64,000 nt of DNA from assembly GCF_002929845.1 (NCBI RefSeq), contig NZ_PJJS01000045.1, positions 1-64,000 of the forward strand, read 5' to 3'. The stretch is from Cryobacterium sp. M96 (GTDB taxonomy: Bacteria; Actinomycetota; Actinomycetes; Actinomycetales; Microbacteriaceae). Made by a program: the position numbers and the translations under genes. Positions 25,904-34,730 of the stretch are shown piece after piece; the stretch's first letter is position 1; every line of letters begins with the position of its first letter. The notes below the pieces were generated by a model, which saw only the letters and a program-made list of their open reading frames with translations, was not told the DNA's origin and ran no database searches.

Positions 25904-27141
25904 CACCGCCTCCCGCCGACAGCACCGGAGCCCCGGCCGAGCCGGGCGACCCGACAAGCCCCATCGACCCGGCGGATCCTCTCAGTTCGCGTCGGGCCAT
26001 CCGTGAGTCACGGGGCGAAGGCACCCGGTCCAGTCGTCGCGCCCTGCTGGACTCCGCTCCGGTGCCGCAGAAGAGGGGCCGCCGGGGCGCCTGGGGCTGC
26101 CTGATCGTCTTCCTGATCCTGGCCGGACTCGCCGGTGCCGCCGCCCTCCTGCTCCAGGAGCCGATCGGTACCGTGATCGGCATGGTGCAGGGCCCGGCGG
26201 ACTACGACGGCGCCGGAGGCGACGAGGTCATCGTGATGATCCACGACGGTGAAACCGGTCAGGACGTCGCGAACTCCCTCCTCGCCCAGGACGTGGTGAA
26301 GAGCTACGACGCGTTCTACGAGGTGCTCCGCGCGGAGAGCCCGGCACCCGTCTTCCAGCCCGGCGCCTATCGTTTGGCCGGCAAGATGAGCGGCCGTGCC
26401 GCCCTCGACGCCCTGCTCGACCCGGACAACAAGCTCGAACAGACCGTGGTGATACCCGAGGGAACCACGACTGCCTCGGTGCTCCAGCTGATCAGCGAGG
26501 GCACCAGCATTCCCTTGGTCGATCTCGAGGCCACGGCCGCCGACGTCGAGCCCTACGGCCTGCCGGGCGAGGCAACCACCCTCGAGGGGTTCCTGTTCCC
26601 GGCCACCTACACGTTCCCCCCGGAGACCACGGCGCCCGAGGCCATCCGCACGCTCGTCGACCGACAGTTCGAGGCTCTCGACGCTGCCGGGGTCGCGCCC
26701 GAGAACCGCTGGAAGACCATCGTTGTCGCGGCCCTGATCCAACGCGAAGCGGGGCTCACGGAGGATTTCTACAAGGTTTCGCGCGTGTTCCTGAACCGGC
26801 TCGACCCGGCAAAGTGGCAGAGCGGGCTCCTGCAGTCCGACGCTACCGTGGCCTACGGGACCGGGGCGACCGACCGGGTGAAGACAACGGATGCCGAACG
26901 CGCCGACGCCGCCAACGCCTACAACACCTATGTGCACCCCGGGCTTCCCGTGGGGCCGATCTCGAACCCCGGCGACATCGCGATCGACGCCGCCGTGAAC
27001 CCCGCCGACGGCACCTGGCTGTACTTCGTGTCCTGGAACCTCGACACGGGGGAGACGATCTTCTCCACCACGATCGCGGAGCACGACGCCGCCGTGAACA
27101 AATGGCTGGCCTGGATGGACGAGCACCCCGAATATGGTTGA
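25900..27141 (+). CDS. mltG: Endolytic peptidoglycan transglycosylase MltG
   Basis: A 413-residue membrane protein of the YceG/MltG family that cuts nascent glycan strands and sets their length. It has a long cytoplasmic N-terminal part (1-62), one helix (about 63-86), a LysM-like subdomain, and the catalytic domain with EGFLFPATYTF and AALIQREAG, which carries the catalytic Glu. YVHPGLPVGPISNPG is a family signature. It overlaps ruvX by four bases and aroE by eight. Confidence 0.95.
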   Translation: MTPPPADSTGAPAEPGDPTSPIDPADPLSSRRAIRESRGEGTRSSRRALLDSAPVPQKRGRRGAWGCLIVFLILAGLAGAAALLLQEPIGTVIGMVQGPADYDGAGGDEVIVMIHDGETGQDVANSLLAQDVVKSYDAFYEVLRAESPAPVFQPGAYRLAGKMSGRAALDALLDPDNKLEQTVVIPEGTTTASVLQLISEGTSIPLVDLEATAADVEPYGLPGEATTLEGFLFPATYTFPPETTAPEAIRTLVDRQFEALDAAGVAPENRWKTIVVAALIQREAGLTEDFYKVSRVFLNRLDPAKWQSGLLQSDATVAYGTGATDRVKTTDAERADAANAYNTYVHPGLPVGPISNPGDIAIDAAVNPADGTWLYFVSWNLDTGETIFSTTIAEHDAAVNKWLAWMDEHPEYG

Positions 27142-28039
27142 GCCCGAAGCATCCGTGCCGGCCCCCGCCCGTGACTCTGCCCGCGTGCGTCGTCTCGCGG
27201 TGCTGGGCTCGCCCGTCGAGCATTCCCTCTCCCCGGCACTGCACCGGGCCGCGTACCAGGCGCTCGGCCTGGACTGGCGCTACGACGCCGTGCGGGTGCC
27301 GGCGGGCGGACTGCCGGACTTCCTCGCGTCCCGGGGCGCAGACTGGCGCGGCCTCTCCCTCACGATGCCCCTCAAGCACGAGGTCCAGGCGCAGCTCGAC
27401 GGCATCGACCGGGTCGCCGCTCAGACCGGCTCCGTCAACACGGTGCTGTTCGGTGAAGCCGACGGCAGGCGAACGTTGCAGGGTTTCAACACGGACGTCA
27501 CCGGCCTGGTGCGTGCCCTTGCCGAAGCCGGAGTGCGCCGCGCGGTGCACGTGTGCCTGCTCGGCGCCGGCGCCACCGCGGCATCCGCCCTGGTCGCCGC
27601 GGCTGAGCTGGGCGCGGAGCTGGTCGACGTGCTCGTGCGTACCCCGGCGAAGGCGGCCGATCTGGTCGAACTGGGGCAGAGCCTCGGGGTCGTGGTACGG
27701 GTATACCCGCTCACCGACCTGCCCGACCCTGCCCGCGTCAGCGAGCTGGTGATCAGCACCCTGCCCGGGGGCAGCGACCCGGGCGCCGAGTTTCCCGCCG
27801 GGCTGCGCCGGCAGGCGCTCCTGTTCGACGTCAGCTATTCCCCCTGGCCCAGCGCCCTCGCCCGGTCCTGGTCGTCGGTGGGCGGCACCGCGGTGTCCGG
27901 AGAGGGGATGCTGCTGCACCAGGCCCTGATCCAGGTGCGCATCTTCGTCTCCGGCAACCCGTTCGAGCCGCTCCCGAATGAGGACGTGGTGCTGCACGCC
28001 ATGCGCGGCGCCCTGACCGGGAAGGCTGTGACAGGATAG
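27134..28039 (+). CDS. aroE: Shikimate dehydrogenase
   Basis: A 301-residue NADP-dependent enzyme reducing 3-dehydroshikimate to shikimate. Substrate-binding HSLSPALH is near the N-terminus, the catalytic Lys lies in SLTMPLKHE, and [10 protein letters not shown] supplies Asn/Asp contacts. The nucleotide-binding glycine loop [10 protein letters not shown] follows. The ATG at 27134 overlaps mltG by eight bases. It is the first of four consecutive shikimate pathway genes (aroE-aroC-aroK-aroB); aroQ lies separately at 36953. Confidence 0.95.
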   Translation: MVEPEASVPAPARDSARVRRLAVLGSPVEHSLSPALHRAAYQALGLDWRYDAVRVPAGGLPDFLASRGADWRGLSLTMPLKHEVQAQLDGIDRVAAQTGSVNTVLFGEADGRRTLQGFNTDVTGLVRALAEAGVRRAVHVCLLGAGATAASALVAAAELGAELVDVLVRTPAKAADLVELGQSLGVVVRVYPLTDLPDPARVSELVISTLPGGSDPGAEFPAGLRRQALLFDVSYSPWPSALARSWSSVGGTAVSGEGMLLHQALIQVRIFVSGNPFEPLPNEDVVLHAMRGALTGKAVTG

Positions 28040-28044
28040 TGGTC

Positions 28045-29250
28045 ATGCTTCGTTGGCTCACCGCCGGAGAGTCCCACGGCCCCGAACTCATCGCCATTGT
28101 CGAGGGTTTGCCCGCTGGAATCCCGGTTACTCTAGATGCGATCCGCCTCGACTTAGCACGCCGCAAACTCGGCTACGGCCGAGGCGCGCGCCAGAAGTTC
28201 GAGCAGGACGAACTGAACATCTCGGGCGGCGTGCGCCACGGCCTCACCATGGGCGGACCGGTTGCCCTGCGGATCGGTAACACTGAATGGCCCAAGTGGG
28301 CCGAGGTGATGAGTCCCGCACCGGTGGAGACCACGTCCGCGCGCGGACGCGGCGCCCCCCTGACCCGTCCCCGGCCCGGCCACGCCGATCTGGTCGGCAT
28401 GCAGAAGTACGGCTTCGGCGAGGCCCGCCCGGTACTGGAGCGCGCCAGCGCCCGGGAGACCGCGGCACGCGTCGCGCTCGGCGCCGTCGCCCGGTCGTTC
28501 CTGGCCGAGCTCGGCATCACCCTGGTCAGCCACACCCTGTCGATCGGGCCGGTTCGCGTGCCCGTCGACGCCCCGCTACCGCTACCCGGCGACGTCGACG
28601 CCCTCGACGCCGACCCGCTGCGCTGCTTCGACGCCGTCACCTCCGCCCGGATGGTGGCCGAGGTCGACCTGGCCCACAAGGAGGGCGACACCCTCGGCGG
28701 GGTCGTCGAGGTGCTGGCCTACAACCTTCCTCCCGGACTCGGTTCGTTCGTGCACTGGGATCGCCGCCTCGATTCGCAGCTGGCGGCCGCGCTGATGGGC
28801 ATCCAGGCCATCAAGGGGGTCGAGGTCGGGGACGGTTTCCTGACCACCACCCGGCGCGGCTCGGAGGCGCACGACGAGCTTGTGCAGGCCGACGGTCGCA
28901 TCCAGCGGGTCAGCGACCGGGCCGGCGGCACCGAAGGCGGCATGAGCACCGGAACCGTGTTGCGCGTGCGCGCCGGCATGAAGCCCATCTCCACGATCCC
29001 GCGCGCCCTCCGCACGGTTGACGTGGCCACGAGCGAGGCTGCCCCCGCGCACCACCAGCGGTCGGATGTCTGTGCCGTGCCGGCCGCCGGCGTGGTCGCG
29101 GAAGCCATGGTCGCTCTGGTGCTGGCCAACTCGGTCCTGGAGAAGTTCGGTGGTGACTCCATCGTGGAGACGCGCCGCAACCTGGAGTCCTACCTGGCCG
29201 GAATGCCGGCGAATCTCCAGACGGGCGCGTCCAGCGACGCTTCCCTTTAG
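28045..29250 (+). CDS. aroC: Chorismate synthase
   Basis: A 401-residue FMN-dependent enzyme making chorismate from EPSP. It has the N-terminal signature [32 protein letters not shown], the central [13 protein letters not shown], and the C-terminal [20 protein letters not shown] at 28045 is the canonical start; a GTG two codons upstream overlaps the aroE stop. Five bases separate it from aroE. It is probably co-transcribed with aroK and aroB. Confidence 0.97.
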   Translation: MLRWLTAGESHGPELIAIVEGLPAGIPVTLDAIRLDLARRKLGYGRGARQKFEQDELNISGGVRHGLTMGGPVALRIGNTEWPKWAEVMSPAPVETTSARGRGAPLTRPRPGHADLVGMQKYGFGEARPVLERASARETAARVALGAVARSFLAELGITLVSHTLSIGPVRVPVDAPLPLPGDVDALDADPLRCFDAVTSARMVAEVDLAHKEGDTLGGVVEVLAYNLPPGLGSFVHWDRRLDSQLAAALMGIQAIKGVEVGDGFLTTTRRGSEAHDELVQADGRIQRVSDRAGGTEGGMSTGTVLRVRAGMKPISTIPRALRTVDVATSEAAPAHHQRSDVCAVPAAGVVAEAMVALVLANSVLEKFGGDSIVETRRNLESYLAGMPANLQTGASSDASL

Positions 29251-29268
29251 AGGCGCCGGAGAATCACA

Positions 29269-29784
29269 ATGGCCGCGCCGACGCATCCGATCCTGCCCCT
29301 CGTCTTCATCGGTCCCATGGCCGCCGGCAAGACCAAGATCGGCCGGAAAGTGGCGAAGTCCCTCGATGTGCCGTTCATCGACACCGACCACCGGATCGTC
29401 GCCCTGCACGGGCCGATCACGGACCTCTTCGGGCAGCACGGTGAAGAGCACTTCCGGGTGCTCGAACGCCAGGCCGTGGTGCAGGCCCTCACCGAGCAGG
29501 CCGTGGTTTCGCTCGGCGGGGGAGCCGTGCTCGACGAGGAGACTCAGGCCGACCTTGCTGAGTGCTCCGTGGTGTACCTGAGCGTGTCCGCTCGAGCCGT
29601 CGGGGCCCGGATCGGCGGGGCGAAACGGCCGCTGCTCACGGGCGGAATCGCCGATTGGAAGCGCATCTACGCCCTCCGGCGCCCGATCTATGAGGCGCTG
29701 GCCGGCATCCGTTTCGACACCTCGCACCGTCCCCTGGGCGCCATCGCTGATGACGTCGTGAAATGGACCAAGAAAAGATCATGA
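29269..29784 (+). CDS. aroK: Shikimate kinase
   Basis: A 171-residue P-loop kinase phosphorylating shikimate. The P-loop reads GPMAAGKTK (15-23). The DTDHRI motif coordinates shikimate, FGQHGEEHFR holds a substrate arginine, and SLGGGAVLDEE matches the conserved GGG segment. CCGGAGAA provides a ribosome binding site. The TGA overlaps the aroB ATG in an ATGA. Confidence 0.95.
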   Translation: MAAPTHPILPLVFIGPMAAGKTKIGRKVAKSLDVPFIDTDHRIVALHGPITDLFGQHGEEHFRVLERQAVVQALTEQAVVSLGGGAVLDEETQADLAECSVVYLSVSARAVGARIGGAKRPLLTGGIADWKRIYALRRPIYEALAGIRFDTSHRPLGAIADDVVKWTKKRS

Positions 29785-30887
29785 CCGGAGCACCTGTGCC
29801 TGATTCCACCGAGCCCGCCACCACCGTTATCACGGTTGCCGGCGCCGACAGCTACCCCGTTCTGATCGGTCGCGGCCTCGTCGACGACGTCGTCGAACAG
29901 CTCGGCCCGAAGGTGGCGAAGGTGCTCATCGTGCACACCTCACACCTGGGCGCCCGCGCCGTCGCCCTGCGCGAGAGCCTGCTCGGCAGATTCGAGGTGC
30001 TGATCGCCGAGGTGCCCGACGCCGAGGCTGCCAAGCGCGTCGAGGTGGCCGCGTTCTGCTGGCAGGTCATGGGTCAGGCCGACTTCAGTCGTACGGATGC
30101 CGTGATCGGCTTCGGCGGCGGCGCCGTCACCGACCTGGCCGGCTTCGTCGCCGCGACCTGGCTCCGTGGCGTGCGCCTGGTGCAGATCCCGACCAGCGTG
30201 CTCGGCATGGTCGACGCCGCCGTCGGCGGCAAGAACGGCATCAACACCGCCGAGGGCAAGAACCTTGTCGGCACCTTCTACGCGCCCGCCGCCGTCATCT
30301 GCGATTTGGACGTGCTCGACGACCTGCCGCGTAACGAGATCCTGGCCGGCTTCGCCGAGATCGTGAAGGCCGGGTTCATCCAGCTGCCCGAGATCCTGGA
30401 CATCGTCGAAGCGGATGTCACGGCCGTCACCGACCCGCACACCCCGCAGTTCCGGCGCGTGCTCGAACTCGCGATCGGGATGAAGGCCCGGGTCGTGGGG
30501 GAAGACTTCAGGGAGTCCGGCCTGCGTGAGATTCTGAACTACGGGCACACCCTCGGCCACGCCGTCGAGCACGCCGAACGCTATGGCTGGCGGCACGGGG
30601 CGGCCGTTGCCGTCGGCATGATGTTCGCGGCGGAGGTCGCCCGGCTGAGCGGCCGGCTCTCGGACGAGGCCGTCGACCGGCACCGTCGCATCCTCGAATC
30701 GCTCACCCTGCCCACCACCTATCCGGTCGGCCGCTGGAGCACCCTGCTCGCCACCATGCAGCGCGACAAGAAGACCCGCAGCGGCATGCTGCGATTCATC
30801 GTGCTCGACGACATCGGGAAGCCGACCGTGCTCGAAGGACCGGACTCGTCGTTGTTGTTCGCCGCCTACCAGGAGATCGGCTCCTAA
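29781..30887 (+). CDS. aroB: 3-dehydroquinate synthase
   Basis: A 368-residue NAD- and metal-dependent enzyme converting DAHP into 3-dehydroquinate. It has IGFGGGAVTDLAGFVAATWLRG, PTSVLGMVDAAVGGKNGIN, and the metal ligands in NYGHTLGHAVEH and later RHGAAVAVGM. The ATG at 29781 overlaps the aroK stop by four bases; an upstream ATG at 29763 lies inside aroK. It ends the aro cluster; the DNA just downstream is decaying. Confidence 0.97.
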   Translation: MTGAPVPDSTEPATTVITVAGADSYPVLIGRGLVDDVVEQLGPKVAKVLIVHTSHLGARAVALRESLLGRFEVLIAEVPDAEAAKRVEVAAFCWQVMGQADFSRTDAVIGFGGGAVTDLAGFVAATWLRGVRLVQIPTSVLGMVDAAVGGKNGINTAEGKNLVGTFYAPAAVICDLDVLDDLPRNEILAGFAEIVKAGFIQLPEILDIVEADVTAVTDPHTPQFRRVLELAIGMKARVVGEDFRESGLREILNYGHTLGHAVEHAERYGWRHGAAVAVGMMFAAEVARLSGRLSDEAVDRHRRILESLTLPTTYPVGRWSTLLATMQRDKKTRSGMLRFIVLDDIGKPTVLEGPDSSLLFAAYQEIGS

Positions 30888-30959
30888 CCATTCGCGCCGC
30901 ATCCGTGGGCCCAGACTGATTCCCAGACCGGCGCAGCCGGTCGCCGCTGACCGAAGCTG

Positions 30960-32095
30960 TTCGGAGGCTTCAGGACGAGTCCGTGGATCGTCCGTGCGGC
31001 CGGCGAGAGCGGAGGCGGAGACTTCGCGGACCTGACGGCGGCCCAGGAGGCGGCAGTCACGGAACGGTTCGTCGGTCCGGGCGTGCGCAAGCTGGTGCAG
31101 GAGTCCTGGCAACGGTCGCTCGCCCTCAGCCTTGATTCGCTGAGGCTCGTCCACTAACACGAACTCAGCTCCGACGAGCTGCGCGACCGGCATCCGCTGG
31201 CCGCCGTGCTCCCGGTCGTGCACAACCTGCTCATCCGGCACGCCTTTCACTCCGGCCTGATCGTGGCCATCGGTGACGAGTTCGGTCGCCCGCTCTGGAT
31301 CGACGGTGACCGAACCGTGCGGAGTAAGGCGGAGGGGATGCTGTTCGTCGAGGGGTCGGACTGGTCCGAGCGCCGGGTCGGCACGAGCGCGCCGGGCACG
31401 GCCCTGGCCCTCGATCACGGAATCCAGATTCAGCGGGCCGAGTATTTCAACCAGTTGGCGCATCCGTGGAGTTGCACGGCCGTGCGCATCCCCGACCCGC
31501 ATTCCGGCTCCATCCTCGGCGTCATCGACATCACGGGCGGCGACGAGGCGGTGGCCCCGCAGACTCTCCCGCTCGTGGCGGCGGCCGTCGCGGCCCTGGA
31601 AGCGGAACTGCGCATCCAACGACCGGCCCTCGCTGCTGCTCACCGACCAAACCAACGCGGTCGACAACCTGCGTGCCGAGATGGTGCGGCTACGCGGGGT
31701 GCTGTAGCAGACCAGCCCCCGTGGCGGCATCGCCTCCCGGCCCTACCGGCTCGAGACATCCGTCGAACTGGACGCCCAGCGCGTGCTGGCATCCCTGGAG
31801 CCCGGCACGCACCGGGTGGCGTTGGGGGCCTACCGGGGGCCCGTGCTACCGAGCTCGACCGCGCCGGGAATCGTCCAGATCCGCGCCGGGATCTCTGCGC
31901 GGCTGCGGCAGGCCATGCTCAGCGACGCGTCCGCCGAACTCCTGCTGGAGTACGCCCGCACCGACGAGGCGACCTACGACGCTGAGGTCTGGCGCGCGTG
32001 CCTCGAACTGCTGCCGGCGCGGTCGCCGAAGCGGGCATCCGTGGTCGCCCGATTGAACCGGATCGCGGACGAGTTGCGCCGCGACGGCTCCGCGG
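30960..32095 (+). pseudogene. Broken GAF-domain transcriptional regulator
   Basis: Remnant of a GAF-containing regulator like those that neighbour acetaldehyde dehydrogenase genes in Actinobacteria. The segment RKLVQESWQRS is followed by an in-frame TAA (31155-31157), after which the same frame continues through the GAF domain (HPLAAVLPVVHNLL, GTSAPGTALALDHGIQI, HPWSCTAVRIPDPHSGS, LGVIDITGG). Near 31615 homology shifts frame to NDRPSLLLTDQTNAVDNLR, then a TAG at 31705-31707 interrupts before the C-terminal part ending RIADELRRD. No clear start codon is left. Edges are approximate. It lies just upstream of the broken aldehyde dehydrogenase, its likely former target. Confidence 0.8.
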
Positions 32096-32206
32096 CCCCG
32101 CCCGCAATATCCCGCAACGCTGAAGCAACGTTCTCCTTCCTCGGATCAAGGTCCAGGTCCGCGTCCCGCGGTTCCACACCGACGACGTCGTCGACGAGGA
32201 GACATC

Positions 32207-33172
32207 ATGACCGTCTATTCCAACCCCGGAACACCGGGCGCCCTCGTCACCTTCAAGCCCCGCTACGAGAACTGGATCGGCGGCGAGTGGGTCAAGCCCG
32301 TCAGGGGCCAGTACTTCGAAGACATCTCACCCGTCAACGGGAAGCCGTTCGCCGAGGTGGCCCGCGGCACCGCGGAGGATATCGAACTGGCCCTGGACGC
32401 CGCGCATAGTGCAGCGCCGGTGTGGGGCAAGACCTCGTCGACCGAGCGCGCGGCCGTGCTCAACAAGATCGCCGACATCATCGGTGCGAACCTCGACCTG
32501 CTCTCGGTCGACGAGACCTGGGAGAACGGCAAGCCGGTGCGCGAGACGTTGAACGCGGACATCCCGCTCTGTTCCGACGACTTCCGCTATTTCGCTGCCT
32601 CCATCCGCGCCTAGGATGGCGACCACGCCGAGCTGGGCGGCGACATGGTCTCCGACCAGTTCCACGAGCCGCTCGGCGTCGTCGGGCAGATCATCCCGTG
32701 GGACTTCCCACTCCTGATGGCCGTCTGGAAGCTGGCCCCGGCCCTGGCCGCCGGCAACGCGATCGTGCTGAAGCCGGCCGATCAGACCCCGGTGTCGATC
32801 CTCGTGCTGATCGAACTGATCGGCGATGTGCTGCCGACGGGAGGGCTCAACGTCGTCAACGGTTTCGGCATCGAGGCCGGCAAGCCGCTCGCGTCGTCCA
32901 ACCGTATCCGCAAGATCGCGTTCATGGGACAGACCTCGACCGGGCGTCGGATCATGCAGTACGCGAGCTCCAATATCATCCCGTCGACCATGAAGCTCGG
33001 CAGAAAGAGCCCCAACATCTTCTTCGGCGACGTCGCCCAGGAGAAGGATGCGTTCTACGACAAGGCCCTGGAAGGGTTCGTGCTCTTCGCGTTCAACCAG
33101 GGCGAGGTGTGCACCGCGCCCAGCCGGGCGGTGCTGCAGAAGCCGATCTACGATGACTCCCTGAGCGACGCC
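32207..33172 (+). pseudogene. Broken acetaldehyde/aldehyde dehydrogenase (ExaC/AldB type)
   Basis: The start [21 protein letters not shown] and [18 protein letters not shown] are typical of ExaC-type aldehyde dehydrogenases. At 32612-32614 a TAG replaces the glutamine expected after SIRA. The same frame continues with [20 protein letters not shown] and [10 protein letters not shown]. The motif normally reading LELGGKSPNIFF is here [12 protein letters not shown], so the catalytic Glu is Lys and a glycine is Arg. The catalytic Cys remains in [12 protein letters not shown]. Homology stops near 33172, removing about 170 C-terminal residues; the frame then runs into the next gene. The enzyme cannot be functional. 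Confidence 0.85.
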
Positions 33173-33262
33173 GTCGAGTTCACTCTCCTCCACCGCTCCC
33201 TCCCGAGCCCGGCCCTGTGGACGGGGACCGCGACGGATGTCCGCGCGTCCAGTCTGGGTGGC

Positions 33263-33691
33263 ATGACAACCCCTCTGCGCGTCGAAGACGCTGCCCCAGT
33301 GACCACGACCGAGCAGGCGCGAGACCGGGTGGCCGACCTCGTCGGCCACGCGATTAGCCGCCAGCTCTGGTTCATGCTGCTCGACGCCTGCGGGCGGCAG
33401 ATTCCCCTGCTGATTCCCGTCGACGACATCCCGCTCCGTCCGAAACCCGGCGGTGCCGCCGTCATGGCCGCGGCGGTCGGTCGGCTCCTGTCCGAGCACG
33501 GCCCGTGCGGCAGCGTCATCCTCACCCTCGAGCGACCGGGCACCGCGGCGCTAACCGCGCCCGACCAGGCCTGGGCCCGGGAACTCGCCGAATCCTTCGG
33601 CAAAGTGGTGCGCATCACGGGCATGTTCGTCGCCCACGACGAGGGCGTCTGCGAACTCCCGGCCACCGTCGTGGATGCAGTGGCAGACTGA
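33263..33691 (+). CDS. Hypothetical protein (actinobacterial, possibly intact)
   Basis: A 142-residue soluble protein with the pattern [26 protein letters not shown] in the first half and [14 protein letters not shown] and [11 protein letters not shown] in the second. I associate this pattern with an uncharacterised actinobacterial family; no function is known to me. The ATG at 33263 is taken as the native start because family-like sequence begins soon after. Its frame is open upstream as far as the aldehyde dehydrogenase remnant, giving a possible hybrid from 32645. The ribosome binding site is weak (GGGTGG). Confidence 0.55.
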   Translation: MTTPLRVEDAAPVTTTEQARDRVADLVGHAISRQLWFMLLDACGRQIPLLIPVDDIPLRPKPGGAAVMAAAVGRLLSEHGPCGSVILTLERPGTAALTAPDQAWARELAESFGKVVRITGMFVAHDEGVCELPATVVDAVAD

Positions 33692-33768
33692 CAGGATGAT
33701 GATCAGCGGTGAGCGATTGGAAAGTGTCAACGTCTGTGTTGCCGGCCGGGTGGGCGCGGGGCCGGGCG

Positions 33769-34269
33769 ATGCCTGAACGCACCCTGATCCTGTTGCGGCA
33801 CGCCAAGTCGGACTGGGCGGGCGGCCAGGCCGACGTCGACCGGCCGCTGGCAAAACGTGGGGTACGGCAGGCGCCGCTCACCGGAGCGTGGCTGTCCCAC
33901 AGCGGCTACCGCATCGATCTCGCGGTCGTGTCACCGGCGGAGCGCGCGCGGGCCACCTGGGACCTCGTGGCGGCCGAGTTCGAGAGCACTCCGCCGATCC
34001 GTGTCGAACATGCGGTGTATGCCACCTCGGCCGGCGAACTGCAGAGCATTGTTCGGGCGCTGCCGGGCACCATGCACACCGTCGTCCTGGTGGGCCACAA
34101 TCCCGGCCTCGAGGATCTGGCCACCGCTCTCGCCGGCACGACCGTGTCCCTGCCGACCTCGGCTTTCGCCGTGATCGGCTGGGAGGGTCCCTGGTCGTCC
34201 GCCGGAGAGTCCCCGGCGGCCCTCCTGGCCCAGGGCCGGCCGCCCAGGGTGAACGCGCCTCCTCGCTAG
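33769..34269 (+). CDS. sixA: Phosphohistidine phosphatase SixA-like
   Basis: A 166-residue histidine phosphatase. The phospho-acceptor motif is LLRHAKSDW near the N-terminus, the second catalytic histidine is in VLVGHNPGLEDL, and DRPLAKRG and SPAERARATW match the SixA subgroup. The physiological substrate is unknown. ATG at 33769 is preferred over a GTG at 33709, which adds a non-homologous leader. It converges with lepB across a 460-base noncoding, repeat-bearing stretch. Confidence 0.85.
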   Translation: MPERTLILLRHAKSDWAGGQADVDRPLAKRGVRQAPLTGAWLSHSGYRIDLAVVSPAERARATWDLVAAEFESTPPIRVEHAVYATSAGELQSIVRALPGTMHTVVLVGHNPGLEDLATALAGTTVSLPTSAFAVIGWEGPWSSAGESPAALLAQGRPPRVNAPPR

Positions 34270-34559
34270 CGGCGCAGGGCTGCCTGAACGCGCCGAGAAA
34301 GAGGACGACCGCGGCGGCAACCGATCCCGTGGTCAGGCCGCGGGGCACGCCACGACGTTCCAGGGCGTTGCGGAGCGTCGGGAAGCGCTGGGGAGCGCGC
34401 CAACGGATGCCGGTGCTCTCGCGCCGGGAGGCACTCGAGGGTGCCAGCGCTGGCATCTGCTTTTGACTCGTCGTCTCGTCGTATCCGGCTTGTGCGACGC
34501 TGGCCAGAGGGCGCTTTTTCGCCGACGTAGTCCCACGCAGCGCGGCCGAATGGAACGAA
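34270..34559. other. Noncoding stretch between sixA and the inverted-repeat element
   Basis: I see no gene here. A minus-strand fragment reading RGLTTGSVAAAVVLFLGAF near 34265-34360 has a membrane-like composition but no start, no homology I recognise and no ribosome binding site. It may be gene debris. Confidence 0.5.
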
Positions 34560-34640
34560 CGAATTCGACGGAGATTTTGCGCAATCTGGCACGGTTTGGC
34601 CGGTTTGGGACGCGTGGGGCCAAAATCTCCGTCGAATTCG
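34560..34640. repeat. 81-bp inverted-repeat element, copy A
   Basis: Two perfect 20-bp arms, 34560-34579 and 34621-34640, starting CGAATTCGACGGAGATTTTG, flank a 41-base centre. Each arm begins with the palindrome CGAATTCG. The same arms with the same 41-base centre length recur at 57563-57647. It lies between the convergent genes sixA and lepB, so its transcript would be a long hairpin from either side. Confidence 0.85.
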
Positions 34641-34663
34641 CCCGAGACTGGGGGTCTGGTATT

Positions 34664-34730
34664 GGGGCAAGGGCAAGGGCGGGGGCGGGGGCGGGAACGG
34701 GAACGGCGGGGGCGGTGTCGGGGCGGCGGG
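34664..34730. repeat. GGGNNN-type hexamer repeat next to lepB
   Basis: A run of G-rich hexamers (GGGCAA, GGGCGG, GGGAAC types) ends directly at the lepB stop codon. It resembles the GGGGCT run at 1-58 in period and G-run spacing but not in the variable bases. Confidence 0.7.

Noticed and set aside
31783-32409. Open frame continuing from the broken regulator into the dehydrogenase start
   Set aside because: After about 32095 it runs in a different frame from the dehydrogenase and encodes no recognisable protein; it is the regulator's last frame running on.
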